From Gordonia sp. UBA5067 (GTDB lineage: Bacteria > Actinomycetota > Actinomycetes > Mycobacteriales > Mycobacteriaceae): a stretch of 24,426 nt of DNA. The stretch's first letter is position 1, and each line of letters opens with the position of its first letter. The position numbers were made by a program, and so were the translations under genes. The stretch is taken from contig NZ_DIAX01000040.1 of NCBI RefSeq assembly GCF_002414845.1, positions 1-24,426 on the forward strand. Direction: 5' to 3'. The notes below the pieces were generated by a model. That model ran no database searches. It worked only from the letters and a program-made list of their open reading frames with translations, and was not told the DNA's origin. Shown piece by piece: positions 1-7,201 of the stretch.

Positions 1-1124
1 CCACGCAAACGCCCGAGCCGCTGCCAGCCCCCGCCCGGAGCCCCAGCGCCGCTCCAAGGGCACAACTGCCGAACCGTCCAGCGGCCGATCGCCGGCCTGG
101 CCGCGGACACCCGCCCACCCCGTCGATGGGTCCGCAGCGCAGTCGCCCCACGAAAAGGCGGCGTCTCGCGTCGGTGCGCGGCGTCGTCAGTCTGGCGCTC
201 ATCGCACTGGTCGCCGCCATCGTCGCCGCCGCCGGGGGACTCGTCTATTTCGACGGCAAACTGCACCGGGTGAACGCATTGTCGTTCGCCGGCCGCATCG
301 GCCCCACACCGGGCACGAACTGGCTCGTCGTCGGCACCGACTCGCGCGACGGGCTGACCCCGGCCGAACGAAGAAAACTGTCCACCGGGCCCGACGAAGG
401 CGGTGCCCGCACCGACACGATGATGCTCATCTCGACACCCACCAGCGGTAAGACGGCAATCATCTCGATCCCGCGCGACCTCTACGTGGAAATCCCCAAC
501 GGCTACGGCCATCACAAGATCAACGCGGCTTTCAACATGGGCGGCGCGCAACTGCTGGTCCGGACCGTCGAGTCGATTTCCGGCGTGCACATCGACCACT
601 ACGCCGAAATCGGCTTCGGCGGGTTCGCCCATGTCGTCGACGCCGTCGGCGGCATCCACGTCTGCCTGAAGGAGCCGCTCCGCGATCCCAAGGCCGGTCT
701 TCGCTTGAAGGCCGGCTGTCAGGATATCAACGGCCGCCAGGCACTCGGGCTGGTCCGTAGCCGCGACTTCCCCAATGCCGACCTGCAACGCGTGGTCAAT
801 CAGCGCAAGGTATTCGCCGCCCTGATGGCCAAGGCGACCAGTCCCGGGGTGTTGCTCAACCCGTTCCGCCTTCTCCCCTTCGCCAACGGGATCGTTGACG
901 CCTTGACCGTCGACACCGACGACCGGTCGTGGAATCTACTAGCCCTTGCCTGGTCCTTGCGCGGATCCCCGACGATGGCGACCGTGCCCACCGGCGGCCC
1001 GATGTGGAGTCAAGACGGCGACTCCCTCGCCATCGGCAGCAATACCGAGCAATTCTTCGCCCGGCTGGCCCGCGGCCTCGCCGTCGACCCCGGAACCAGC
1101 AACGACGGCGGGGCGATCGGCTAG
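1..1124 (+). CDS. LytR-CpsA-Psr (LCP) family cell-wall ligase, 5' end probably outside the window
   Basis: Membrane-anchored LCP proteins transfer lipid-linked polymers, in this order typically arabinogalactan, onto peptidoglycan outside the membrane. Counting from the ATG at 126, one transmembrane helix spans about residues 19-42 after a basic cytoplasmic segment. The LCP core follows with family motifs around Asp72/Arg74/Asp75 (GTDSRDG), Arg95/Asp97 (GGARTDTMML) and Arg117/Asp118 (SIPRDLY), the residues that bind the pyrophosphate lipid. The ATG at 126 has neither a Shine-Dalgarno sequence nor a leaderless -10. The frame stays open to the window edge and encodes a proline/arginine-rich stretch typical of LCP cytoplasmic tails, so I extend the gene to the edge as 5'-partial; a start at 126 remains possible. 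No C-terminal LytR_C domain is seen. The TAG stop shares the palindrome CTAG with the stop of the converging ferritin gene. Family assignment is secure; the substrate is inferred. Confidence 0.9.
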   Translation, partial: TQTPEPLPAPARSPSAAPRAQLPNRPAADRRPGRGHPPTPSMGPQRSRPTKRRRLASVRGVVSLALIALVAAIVAAAGGLVYFDGKLHRVNALSFAGRIGPTPGTNWLVVGTDSRDGLTPAERRKLSTGPDEGGARTDTMMLISTPTSGKTAIISIPRDLYVEIPNGYGHHKINAAFNMGGAQLLVRTVESISGVHIDHYAEIGFGGFAHVVDAVGGIHVCLKEPLRDPKAGLRLKAGCQDINGRQALGLVRSRDFPNADLQRVVNQRKVFAALMAKATSPGVLLNPFRLLPFANGIVDALTVDTDDRSWNLLALAWSLRGSPTMATVPTGGPMWSQDGDSLAIGSNTEQFFARLARGLAVDPGTSNDGGAIG

Positions 1125-1657
1125 AGGTTGCCGCCCGCGGCCACCGGCGCGGCGGCTCCTTCACCGCCCTTGCCATTGATCTCCCGCTCGACGAAGGTCT
1201 CGAGGTCGAAGATGTTGCCATTCGCCCGCTCGGCGATGGTGAGCAGCGTCGTCATCGTCGCGACTTCCTCGACCTGCTCCTTGAGGAACCACTGCATGAA
1301 TTGCTCGCCGAGATAGTCGCCATCATCACGCGCGACGCGGGCCAGATTGACGATCTGCTCGGTGACGTCTTGCTCCTGCCCGAGCGCCAACTTGATCGGC
1401 TCGGTGTAGTCGCCGAACTTGTTGCGGGGCGGGTCGATGCCGGGGATCTCCACAGCCTGATCCCGGTCGAGGAAGTACTGCACGATCATCATCGCGTGGT
1501 TGCGCTCTTCGACCGCCTGCTCGTAGAAGTGTTGCGCGAGTCGCGGCATGTCCTCGTTGTCGTAGTACACCGCAATGGCGGTGTACTGCTGGCTTGCGGC
1601 GAACTCGTTGGTGATCTGATCGGCCAGCAGCTGCTGGAACTTCGTCCGTTGCGTCAT
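1121..1657 (-). CDS. bfrB: Ferritin, BfrB type (non-heme iron storage)
   Basis: A 178-residue cytosolic ferritin that oxidises Fe(II) and stores it as a mineral in a 24-subunit shell. Ferroxidase-centre residues are all present: Glu18, Tyr25, Glu51, His54, Glu95 and Gln128, matching the positions I recall in M. tuberculosis BfrB minus four. No heme-binding methionine pattern of bacterioferritin is evident, and the family similarity (EERNHAMM, GEQFMQWF) is to classical ferritin. The C-terminal tail after about residue 160 is Gly/Ala-rich and ends in AAGGNL, resembling the M. tuberculosis BfrB tail proposed to address it to encapsulin. It lies 22 bp after the DUF5926 gene, but a TACGAT hexamer exactly 6 bases before the ATG suggests its own leaderless promoter. 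Its stop overlaps the converging LCP gene. Confidence 0.95.
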   Translation of the reverse strand: MTQRTKFQQLLADQITNEFAASQQYTAIAVYYDNEDMPRLAQHFYEQAVEERNHAMMIVQYFLDRDQAVEIPGIDPPRNKFGDYTEPIKLALGQEQDVTEQIVNLARVARDDGDYLGEQFMQWFLKEQVEEVATMTTLLTIAERANGNIFDLETFVEREINGKGGEGAAAPVAAGGNL

Positions 1658-1663
1658 CGTGCC

Positions 1664-1669
1664 ATCGTA
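1664..1669 (-). promoter_or_regulatory. Leaderless -10 of the ferritin gene
   Basis: TACGAT on the minus strand, then 6 bases, then the ATG at 1657. This is the TANNNT spacing known for leaderless mycobacterial transcripts, in which the A of ATG is the first transcribed base. No Shine-Dalgarno sequence is present. Transcription from here is inferred. Confidence 0.6.
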
Positions 1670-1679
1670 AGGCCAACGG

Positions 1680-2663
1680 CTAGACCCGCAATGTCACCTG
1701 CCGGGTACGGATTCCGGCGCGGGACCGCCGCTGCTCGGCGGTGAGCTCAGCGGTATCGGCCATGGCCGCCACCAGCCAGGCGTCGAACTGGTCGAGACCG
1801 TCATACCAATGCTCGGCCTGCTTCGCGACATCGAGGTCGAAAACGGGGACGAGCAGGCCGTGGGTGCGGAACGAGCCCGCGAAGCGCGAACCCTCGCCCA
1901 GGGTGAGGCGGCCGGCCGCATGCAGCCGCGCGAGCGCCGTCATCACCGCATCCTCGTCCTCGGGCCGAACCCACCGCAGATGTGCGCGGTCGCCGGCATT
2001 GACCCACCACGGCGCGCCCAGCCCACTCTTGGCAGTCATTCGCGCGGTTGGCAGGATCGTGTCGGCGGCCCGGTTGAGCATCTCCTGGACCCCCGCGTCG
2101 AGCGGCGCCCCCGGCGCGTACCACCACGAAAAGTCCTCGTGCACGGTGATGTCGAGCGGCGCGCCGACGTCGATCAGCTCGGCCAGGGTCGTGTTCGTGG
2201 CCGTGCCCCGGTACGGTTCGCCGGCCTTCGCATGGGCCGCCCATTCGATCGCCGCGGCGAACTCACCGGTGATGTCACCCGGCTCCGGATCGATCTGCAG
2301 GCCGGCGAATCCCTCGCGTGCCCCCTTGCCGTCGCGCACCATCGCGCCCACGGCGCCGGGTAGCACCGTCGCCACGCTGACGTGGTTGCGGACGCCGTCG
2401 TTCTGCACCGACGGGCCGGGGTCGTCGTCCGGTACGACGGACGTCAGTTCGGGCTCGGGCGGCCCCGCCTCCAGCAGTGTCAGCCGCGCCGTCGCCGACG
2501 ACACGAATGCCCGCATCGCAACGAGATCGCACTCGGCGGCGAGCCCGGCGAACGGGCGTCTCGGTGCCGCCGCGGCGGCCTGGCGTTCCTTGCGCGCGGC
2601 GACCCGCTCGGCTCGATCGCTACCCGGTCGTGGTCCGCTGCCGCGTTTGCTCTTCTTACCCAT
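1680..2663 (-). CDS. DUF5926 family protein
   Basis: A 327-residue cytosolic protein of an actinobacterial family of unknown function (DUF5926), often found beside glycerophosphodiester phosphodiesterase genes. The first 35 residues are highly basic and low-complexity (GKKSKRGSG... followed by Arg/Lys/Ala). A globular region follows, with segments such as DFSWWYAPG and PWWVNAGDRAHLRWVRPEDE. There are no membrane helices, signal peptide or recognisable catalytic motif. Some database entries call relatives SecA-like or SEC-C proteins; I see no Cys-rich SEC-C motif here, so that name is not supported. The ATG at 2663 follows an AAGG element at 7 bases spacing. The gene is 63 bp downstream of glpQ and probably co-transcribed with it. 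Confidence 0.8.
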   Translation of the reverse strand: MGKKSKRGSGPRPGSDRAERVAARKERQAAAAAPRRPFAGLAAECDLVAMRAFVSSATARLTLLEAGPPEPELTSVVPDDDPGPSVQNDGVRNHVSVATVLPGAVGAMVRDGKGAREGFAGLQIDPEPGDITGEFAAAIEWAAHAKAGEPYRGTATNTTLAELIDVGAPLDITVHEDFSWWYAPGAPLDAGVQEMLNRAADTILPTARMTAKSGLGAPWWVNAGDRAHLRWVRPEDEDAVMTALARLHAAGRLTLGEGSRFAGSFRTHGLLVPVFDLDVAKQAEHWYDGLDQFDAWLVAAMADTAELTAEQRRSRAGIRTRQVTLRV

Positions 2664-2726
2664 GGTTCAACCTTGTCACACGATCGGGTGTCGCCGGCCG
2701 CTAGCCGAGGCGCCACCGGGACGGAC

Positions 2727-3509
2727 TCAGACCGTGACCAGCCAGTCACGCACATTCGCCGGATGGTTCGTCGCGATCCAGCGCACCCCGATCTCGGCGC
2801 ACATCGCCACGTCGGACTGTTCGTCGACCGTCCAGCAGTAGGTGACCCGGCCGGCGGCCGCGGCCCGGTCCACCAAGTCCGGGTGCAGGCGAAGCGTGTC
2901 GATCGACGGCCCGATCCCCGTCGCACCGACAGCGGTCGCGGCGCTGCCGCCGAGAACCCGCGCGGTGTCGCCGAGCAGGATTGTCGGAAGCATCGGCGCG
3001 TGCCGGCGGATCCGCCACACCCCCGCCGATGAGAAGGAAATCACCACTGCTCGACTGTGATCGGCCGACGGCGGCGATGCCACGGAGAAGCGTCGCAACA
3101 TCGCCAGCAGCTTCTCCTCGACCAGGCTTCCGAACCGGACCGGATGCTTGGTCTCGATGAACAGCCGAACCGGCCGATGCCAGTCCAGCGTCAAGGTCAG
3201 CAACTCTTCCAGGGTCAGTACCGTCGCCGGCTTCCCCCCGTACCAGCTCCCGAAGTCGTAGTCGCGCAGTTGCGCCAGCGGCAACTCGCTGACGATCCCA
3301 CTGCCATCGGAGGTGCGGTCGATGGTGCGGTCATGAACGCATACCAGCTCGCCGTCGGCGGTGAGCCGCACGTCGCACTCGAGCCCGTCGGCTCCCTGCG
3401 TCAGCGCGAGCTCATAGGCGGCCAGGGTGTGCTCGGGCGCATCGCCGGACGCACCTCGGTGCGCGACGACGGCGGGCTTGCCGGATCGCGATACCCGCGC
3501 GGCGGTCAC
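2727..3509 (-). CDS. glpQ: Glycerophosphodiester phosphodiesterase (GlpQ1-like)
   Basis: A 260-residue enzyme hydrolysing glycerophosphodiesters (deacylated phospholipids) to sn-glycerol 3-phosphate and an alcohol. The GDPD signature is complete: His17-Arg18 ([14 protein letters not shown]), Glu44 and Asp46 (GLECDV), His59 (CVHD), and a later Glu-x-Lys (FIETKHP) that normally helps coordinate Ca2+. No signal peptide is seen, so it is likely cytosolic. I place the start at the GTG at 3509, because GTGA overlaps the TGA of the upstream DUF4328 gene by 4 bases, a translational-coupling arrangement; the open frame continues upstream but only as antiparallel shadow of that gene. The order DUF4328-glpQ matches Rv3843c-Rv3842c as I remember it. 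Confidence 0.92.
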   Translation of the reverse strand: MTAARVSRSGKPAVVAHRGASGDAPEHTLAAYELALTQGADGLECDVRLTADGELVCVHDRTIDRTSDGSGIVSELPLAQLRDYDFGSWYGGKPATVLTLEELLTLTLDWHRPVRLFIETKHPVRFGSLVEEKLLAMLRRFSVASPPSADHSRAVVISFSSAGVWRIRRHAPMLPTILLGDTARVLGGSAATAVGATGIGPSIDTLRLHPDLVDRAAAAGRVTYCWTVDEQSDVAMCAEIGVRWIATNHPANVRDWLVTV

Positions 3510-4528
3510 GCGTTGACCCAGCGGCGGCGGGGGCGAATAGTCCCCTCGACAGTGGTCGGACTGAAGACCTGGATCAGCCGGGGCACCATCCACCAGGCAA
3601 AGGCCGCTGACACGATCGCCGAAACAATGGTCCAGACCAGGGAGTCGGCCTGAGTCTGCAGGCTGCCGCTGCGGCTGCCGGCCCACCGGGTGAGGATGGC
3701 GATGAGCGCGAACGCGTTCACCAGCGCCCACGCGACCCAGATCTTCCGCAGGGCGGCGAGAGACCTCGGCCCGGACACACGCTCGTCGACCAGCGCCGCT
3801 TCGCGGACCACAAACGGACCGCTGAACACATTCCCCAGCGGTACCACCGAACACAGCCACAGCACCCAGCGCGGACGCGGATCGAGCCGGTGCCCGTGCC
3901 GGTACGCCAGCACCCGCATCGCCACCACCCATCGGCCGAAGTAGAACAGCCCGTACACCGCGGCCGCCACCGCCGCGAGGCCGCCGAGCACGGCCAAACT
4001 CGATGTCGCAATATCGAGCCAGCCCGGGATCAACCGTCCGCGGCCGAGAATCGTGACCGCGTACCGGATCAGATGGAACAGGGCGCACAGCGCCAGGGCG
4101 ATCGCACTGTAGCGGGCGGCGCCGTTGAACCGCATCGCTTCGGCACGCGCCTGCTGTTCCGCGGGAATCTCCCGCCAGCTCGCCGGCAGGTCCGGCAGGC
4201 CCCACGCCGGGATGGCGGTGTAGCGCGGCGTGGCCCGCGTCCCGGTATTGCGCGGTCCGCGGCGCGGGGCTGGGCGCGCCTCCGGCGGTCGCTGGGCGAC
4301 CCAGCGCACCTTCGCCTCGCTACCGCGACGGTATCCGGCGACTCGCTGACGCGGTACCTGCCGATCCGGGAGCCGAGGCTGCGCGAGCGCCTGCGCCACC
4401 CGATCACCGGTGACGACAACCAGAATGCTGTTGCAGCGCGGACAACGCGTCCGCCCCGCACGGTGGGGAGCCTGAATTCGACAGGTACGACACAGGTCGA
4501 CCAGCCGGTCGTCGGACGGTTCGGTCAT
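3506..4528 (-). CDS. Membrane protein with N-terminal zinc ribbon and DUF4328 domain
   Basis: A 340-residue protein. Residues 10-35 form a four-cysteine zinc ribbon (Cys13-x2-Cys16, Cys29-x2-Cys32). A Pro/Arg-rich, probably disordered linker covers about residues 40-115. The C-terminal 200 residues contain about five hydrophobic helices (roughly 139-160, 171-200, 218-235, 262-282, 298-316) of the DUF4328 type; M. tuberculosis Rv3843c is similar in length and position. Function is unknown. The start ATG at 4528 is preceded by GAGG, which overlaps the rhodanese stop codon 7 bp away, so translation is probably coupled to the rhodanese. Its stop overlaps the GTG of glpQ. The open frame upstream to 5650 is spurious. 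Confidence 0.85.
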   Translation of the reverse strand: MTEPSDDRLVDLCRTCRIQAPHRAGRTRCPRCNSILVVVTGDRVAQALAQPRLPDRQVPRQRVAGYRRGSEAKVRWVAQRPPEARPAPRRGPRNTGTRATPRYTAIPAWGLPDLPASWREIPAEQQARAEAMRFNGAARYSAIALALCALFHLIRYAVTILGRGRLIPGWLDIATSSLAVLGGLAAVAAAVYGLFYFGRWVVAMRVLAYRHGHRLDPRPRWVLWLCSVVPLGNVFSGPFVVREAALVDERVSGPRSLAALRKIWVAWALVNAFALIAILTRWAGSRSGSLQTQADSLVWTIVSAIVSAAFAWWMVPRLIQVFSPTTVEGTIRPRRRWVNA

Positions 4529-4535
4529 CGGGACC

Positions 4536-4859
4536 TCATTCCGCCGTCTCGACCGGCTTACCGCTGGCCTCCCAGGCAACCATGCCGCCTTCGACGCACA
4601 CCGCGTCGCGGCCGACGTGTTCGAAGTATTCGAGCATCCGGAACGACCGACCACTCGTGCGGCAGATGACGAACACCTCCGCGTCGGGGTCGATCTCATC
4701 GATTCGCTCCGGCACCTGGCCGAGTGGGATGTGCAGCGCACCCCGGATATGGCCGTCCCGCCACTCGTCGGGCTCACGGATATCGAGCAGCACCTTGTCA
4801 ACCTCGTTGGTGAAGTCGTCGGGCAGCTCGGTAACCGGCACCTGCTCGAATGCGGGCAT
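4536..4859 (-). CDS. Single-domain rhodanese-like sulfurtransferase
   Basis: A 107-residue protein equal to one rhodanese domain. The active-site loop is Cys66-Arg-Thr-Ser-Gly-Arg71 in [11 protein letters not shown], and the family CH2A-like segment is seen in [22 protein letters not shown]. The six-residue loop with a catalytic cysteine indicates sulfur (persulfide) transfer and not phosphatase activity. It is likely cytosolic; the sulfur donor and acceptor are unknown. The start ATG at 4859 is chosen because homologous sequence begins there. A GTG at 4877 is possible but lacks a ribosome site; the ATG itself has only a weak GGA at short spacing. It is the first gene of the run rhodanese - DUF4328 - glpQ, with a long upstream region carrying regulatory-looking motifs. 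Confidence 0.9.
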   Translation of the reverse strand: MPAFEQVPVTELPDDFTNEVDKVLLDIREPDEWRDGHIRGALHIPLGQVPERIDEIDPDAEVFVICRTSGRSFRMLEYFEHVGRDAVCVEGGMVAWEASGKPVETAE

Positions 4860-5044
4860 GCTTCCATCGTGGCACACGTCGGCGATCGGGGAGGCATCAA
4901 CGTCGGCCCGTCAGCTGCTCGACGGTCGCTGGTCATCGCCCTCGCAACCGGCACGCCCGCTAGCGCTTCCGAGCCGAACCAAGATATCCACAGGTCGGAG
5001 CACACCACCGGGCTTGTCGTCCACGAGGTGCGGCCGGGCATGTC

Positions 5045-5058
5045 TTCACGAAAGTGAA
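5045..5058. promoter_or_regulatory. Small perfect palindrome TTCAC-GAAA-GTGAA
   Basis: Five-base arms around a four-base centre in the non-coding region upstream of the rhodanese operon. It could be a repressor half-site pair or a chance palindrome. No regulator is identified. Confidence 0.3.
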
Positions 5059-5094
5059 CGGACCATGACCACCTCCGGTCTGGCGAGCAAGAAT

Positions 5095-5110
5095 TGTGAC
5101 TAGCGTCACG
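5095..5110. promoter_or_regulatory. CRP/GlxR-like binding site
   Basis: TGTGA-N6-TCACG differs by one base from the TGTGA-N6-TCACA consensus of actinobacterial CRP/GlxR regulators. The extended match GTGAC-N4-GTCAC is a perfect inverted repeat. It lies about 235 bp upstream of the rhodanese start codon, in non-coding DNA. Binding is inferred from the motif only. Confidence 0.55.
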
Positions 5111-5205
5111 CAAACGGGGGAAATGTGGCGGACTTCCGACACTATGGCGAATTCTCGGCGTCGGTTCGCGCCATCTTCGACCCGTTCCCACAACCAGCCA
5201 CGGCC

Positions 5206-5235
5206 TGTGGATACCGTGTGGATAACTGTGGATTT
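5206..5235 (-). promoter_or_regulatory. Tandem DnaA-box-like cluster
   Basis: Three same-orientation 9-mers begin at 5206 (TGTGGATAC), 5217 (TGTGGATAA) and 5227 (TGTGGATTT), 10-11 bases apart, i.e. about one helical turn. The middle one is the exact complement of the canonical DnaA box TTATCCACA; the others have one and two mismatches. A fourth, oppositely oriented near-match (ATATCCACA) is at 4984-4992. The cluster sits just beyond the stop of the AlkZ-like gene. Confidence 0.5.
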
Positions 5236-5238
5236 CGA

Positions 5239-6309
5239 CTACTGAGCTGCCACAAACGCCGTCAGGCGCTGCGCCTCCTGATCGACTTCGCGGCGCTGCG
5301 CGGGGCCGACGTCGGTGAGATAGTCCACGTCGACCGACCGGTCGGCAATCCGCCACGTCCCGGCCAGGCGCCCGTCCACGAGCACAAATCCCGGACTGCG
5401 GCCATTGCGCGTGACGGTCGCGGCGTACAGGCCCGGATCGGCGATGCGAATCCGATCGGCCGGCGCCTGGGCCACCAGGATGTGGTCGAAGGGCGCGATC
5501 AGCCGAACCGGCGCCGACTCGTCTCCGGCGGAGATCGAAAGGCCCTCGAGGTCGTAGAGCTCCTCCCCGTTCGGGCCGTCGATTCGGGTCAGCTCCCAAT
5601 CGTCCGTCATCTGCTGCACGAGCGACCGCAACCCAGTCAGACCGGACCACGTTTGGATCCCGGCAATGCTCGCCGGCCCGAAGCCCCGCAGGTACATACT
5701 GATCAGGTCGCGGCGGGCCTCGTCGCCGATGACCGCGGGCTCCCCGGGCCCGATCCAGTCATCGAGCAGGGCATACGCCGGTTCATCGGATCCGGATGAA
5801 CGCCACGTTCCTCTCGGCGGTACCTGCACCAGATGTAGACCGCAGCGCACCACCGCCATCAAGTCGGCGACCGGAGCCGTCGGCCACCGCTGCCCGAGCA
5901 GGTCGCGCAACTCGCGGACCGGCATTGCGGCCCCGTCGATAGCCTCCCGAGCCGCGTCGACGACGGCCCGGGCGTCCACGCCGCCGGGCAGCGGATGGGA
6001 TCGGCGGACGGCCGCATCGATCCGCGGCTGCACCAGGGCACGCACCCACCGGGCGTCGTGCGCGTCCATCGTGAGGAGCGTCCCGCGCAGCACCACGGAC
6101 CGGACAATCTCCCGCTCGAGCAGGAGATCGTCGTAGTCGACGGGATCGAATCGGTCGATCCGCGCCCACAGTGCGACGAAGGGCGGTCGCGGGTCCTGGG
6201 CCTGCATTCCGACGCAGCGGTCGAGGACCTCGATGACATCCTCATCGATACGCGCCAACAGATGCTGCCGAGCAAGGAGGGTGCGGTTCCATTGCTCGAG
6301 AGATATCAC
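5239..6309 (-). CDS. AlkZ-like / HTH_42 winged-helix DNA glycosylase family protein
   Basis: A 356-residue protein of the HTH_42 (winged-helix DNA-binding, PF06224) superfamily. Characterised members are AlkZ, which unhooks azinomycin interstrand crosslinks, and YcaQ/AlkX. Visible markers are the N-terminal segment ending in [11 protein letters not shown], carrying Gln36-Ala-Gln38 at the place of the catalytic QxQ motif of AlkZ (Gln37/Gln39 as I recall), a central winged-helix region, and the C-terminal signature [10 protein letters not shown] followed by [17 protein letters not shown] therefore suggest a DNA N-glycosylase acting on bulky alkyl adducts; the substrate is unknown and many members are annotated only as DNA-binding. 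The GTG start at 6309 overlaps the msrA stop by four bases (GTGA), so translation is coupled to msrA. Confidence 0.88.
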   Translation of the reverse strand: MISLEQWNRTLLARQHLLARIDEDVIEVLDRCVGMQAQDPRPPFVALWARIDRFDPVDYDDLLLEREIVRSVVLRGTLLTMDAHDARWVRALVQPRIDAAVRRSHPLPGGVDARAVVDAAREAIDGAAMPVRELRDLLGQRWPTAPVADLMAVVRCGLHLVQVPPRGTWRSSGSDEPAYALLDDWIGPGEPAVIGDEARRDLISMYLRGFGPASIAGIQTWSGLTGLRSLVQQMTDDWELTRIDGPNGEELYDLEGLSISAGDESAPVRLIAPFDHILVAQAPADRIRIADPGLYAATVTRNGRSPGFVLVDGRLAGTWRIADRSVDVDYLTDVGPAQRREVDQEAQRLTAFVAAQ

Positions 6310-6977
6310 GACGGGAAGTTGACCCCGGTGGCCGCGTGACAGCGGTAGCCGGCGGGGTTCTTCGCCAGATACTGCTGGTGGTAGTCCTCGGCGTAGTAGA
6401 ACTGCCCGTCGCCGATGTCGCCCAGCTCGCCGATCTCCGTCGTGATCGCGCCGTACCCCGCCGCCGACAGCGCCGGCGTGAAGCGCTCGGCGACGGCACG
6501 CGCGGTGCGGACGTCAGCGGGCGAGCAGGTGAAGATCGCCGACCGGTACTGGGTGCCGACGTCGTTTCCCTGCCGCATGTCCTGGGTCGGATCATGCGTT
6601 TCGAAGAAGATGCGCAGAATGGCTTCGAGGTTGGTGCGCGCCTCGTCGAAGACGACCAAGACGGCCTCGGCATGCCCGGTGCGCGCCGAGCAGACTTCTT
6701 CATAGGTCGGATTGGGCGTGTATCCACCGGCATAGCCGACAGCGGTCGTATAGACGCCGGGCACCTGCCACATGATCTCCTCGACACCCCAGAAACAACC
6801 GCCGCCAAGGATCACCGCATGCCGTCCCGGACCCCAGTCGCACAGCCCGCCTGCTGACCCCATCGGGGCACCGAGAACCAGATTCTTCGACGCGACCGGC
6901 GTCGGTGTTCCCCGTCCCGGCAGCGCAGCTATGGAATCGACCATCGTCTGCTTTGCGTGCGAAGAGCCCCAAGACAT
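6306..6977 (-). CDS. msrA: Peptide-methionine (S)-S-oxide reductase MsrA
   Basis: A 223-residue cytosolic enzyme that reduces methionine-S-sulfoxide in proteins, repairing oxidative damage at the expense of thioredoxin-type reductants. The catalytic loop is GGGCFWGVEE with nucleophile Cys61. Family motifs GYAGGYTPNPTYEEVCSARTGHAE, the Asp/Pro/Thr segment HDPTQ and RQGNDVGTQYRSAIF follow. A candidate resolving cysteine is Cys213 near the C-terminus; the second C-terminal cysteine of many family members is absent. The length and N-terminal extension (ALPGR motif) match the longer actinobacterial class. The ATG at 6977 is preferred over an open-frame extension to 7055, because a TAGAAT hexamer lies 7 bases before it, as for a leaderless transcript. 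It heads a two-gene unit with the AlkZ-like gene. Confidence 0.95.
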   Translation of the reverse strand: MSWGSSHAKQTMVDSIAALPGRGTPTPVASKNLVLGAPMGSAGGLCDWGPGRHAVILGGGCFWGVEEIMWQVPGVYTTAVGYAGGYTPNPTYEEVCSARTGHAEAVLVVFDEARTNLEAILRIFFETHDPTQDMRQGNDVGTQYRSAIFTCSPADVRTARAVAERFTPALSAAGYGAITTEIGELGDIGDGQFYYAEDYHQQYLAKNPAGYRCHAATGVNFPS

Positions 6978-6984
6978 AGCTGCG

Positions 6985-6990
6985 ATTCTA
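6985..6990 (-). promoter_or_regulatory. Leaderless -10 of msrA
   Basis: TAGAAT on the minus strand, 7 bases before the ATG at 6977, with no Shine-Dalgarno sequence between. It fits the TANNNT leaderless pattern and decides the msrA start. Confidence 0.6.
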
Positions 6991-7042
6991 CGCCGCGGAA
7001 CGCCCGCCCCGGTGCGGCGGAAGACGGTTCCGATAGCCGAAT

Positions 7043-7072
7043 TTGAGATCTCCAACTACCGATGTCTATGAT
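7043..7072 (+). promoter_or_regulatory. Sigma70-type promoter upstream of the microprotein and sodA
   Basis: TTGAGA (7043-7048), an 18-base spacer and TATGAT (7067-7072) form a near-consensus housekeeping promoter reading towards the 43-residue protein and sodA. The expected start of transcription is about 7079, giving a leader of roughly 120 bases before the ATG at 7202. The -10 lies inside an inverted repeat. Confidence 0.6.
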
Positions 7073-7086
7073 GAGCATCACATCGG
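7059..7086. promoter_or_regulatory. Inverted repeat covering the -10 region (putative operator)
   Basis: Perfect 7-base arms CCGATGT (7059-7065) and ACATCGG (7080-7086) are separated by 14 bases that include TATGAT. A second palindrome, TGATG-AG-CATCA (7069-7080), is nested within. A repressor bound here would block RNA polymerase. The size is typical of TetR/GntR-type operators, but no candidate regulator gene is adjacent. Confidence 0.5.
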
Positions 7087-7201
7087 CCTGTGATGCAGTT
7101 CACTGGTCGGGGGCGGTGCGCCGGAGATCGAGGGACCGGGAATCGCACGGTACGGACGACGACCCGGGTACGGAAGTTCAGAAGGTAGGGGGACCACAAC
7201 C

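Larger units (their letters stand above)
4860..5238. other. 379-bp non-coding region upstream of the rhodanese operon
   Basis: No convincing gene on either strand. It lies between the stop of the AlkZ-like gene and the rhodanese start, so it is the leader/promoter region of the rhodanese operon. It contains a CRP-like palindrome (5095-5110), a second small palindrome TTCACGAAAGTGAA (5045-5058), an isolated DnaA-box-like 9-mer (4984-4992) and three tandem ones (5206-5235). A possible minus-strand -10 (TATCTT, 4981-4986) overlaps the isolated box. It looks more AT-rich than the genes around it. Confidence 0.6.

Noticed and set aside
1741..2841. Long plus-strand open frame opposite DUF5926/glpQ
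   Set aside because: Antisense shadow in GC-rich DNA: Ser/Pro/Arg-rich, no family similarity, while the minus strand encodes recognised proteins with ribosome sites.
3510..4205. Upstream extension of the glpQ reading frame
   Set aside because: The extra sequence lies wholly inside the well-supported DUF4328 gene in another frame. The GTGA overlap at 3509 gives the natural start.
4960..5193. 77-codon minus-strand open frame in the region upstream of the rhodanese
   Set aside because: No family resemblance, mixed composition unlike a folded protein and no convincing ribosome site. It overlaps the CRP-like site and palindrome, so it is better read as non-coding.
4529..5650. Upstream extension of the DUF4328 reading frame across rhodanese and AlkZ-like genes
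   Set aside because: The translation is low-complexity Arg/Pro/Ser sequence, a frame shadow of two real genes. The ATG at 4528 has its own ribosome site.
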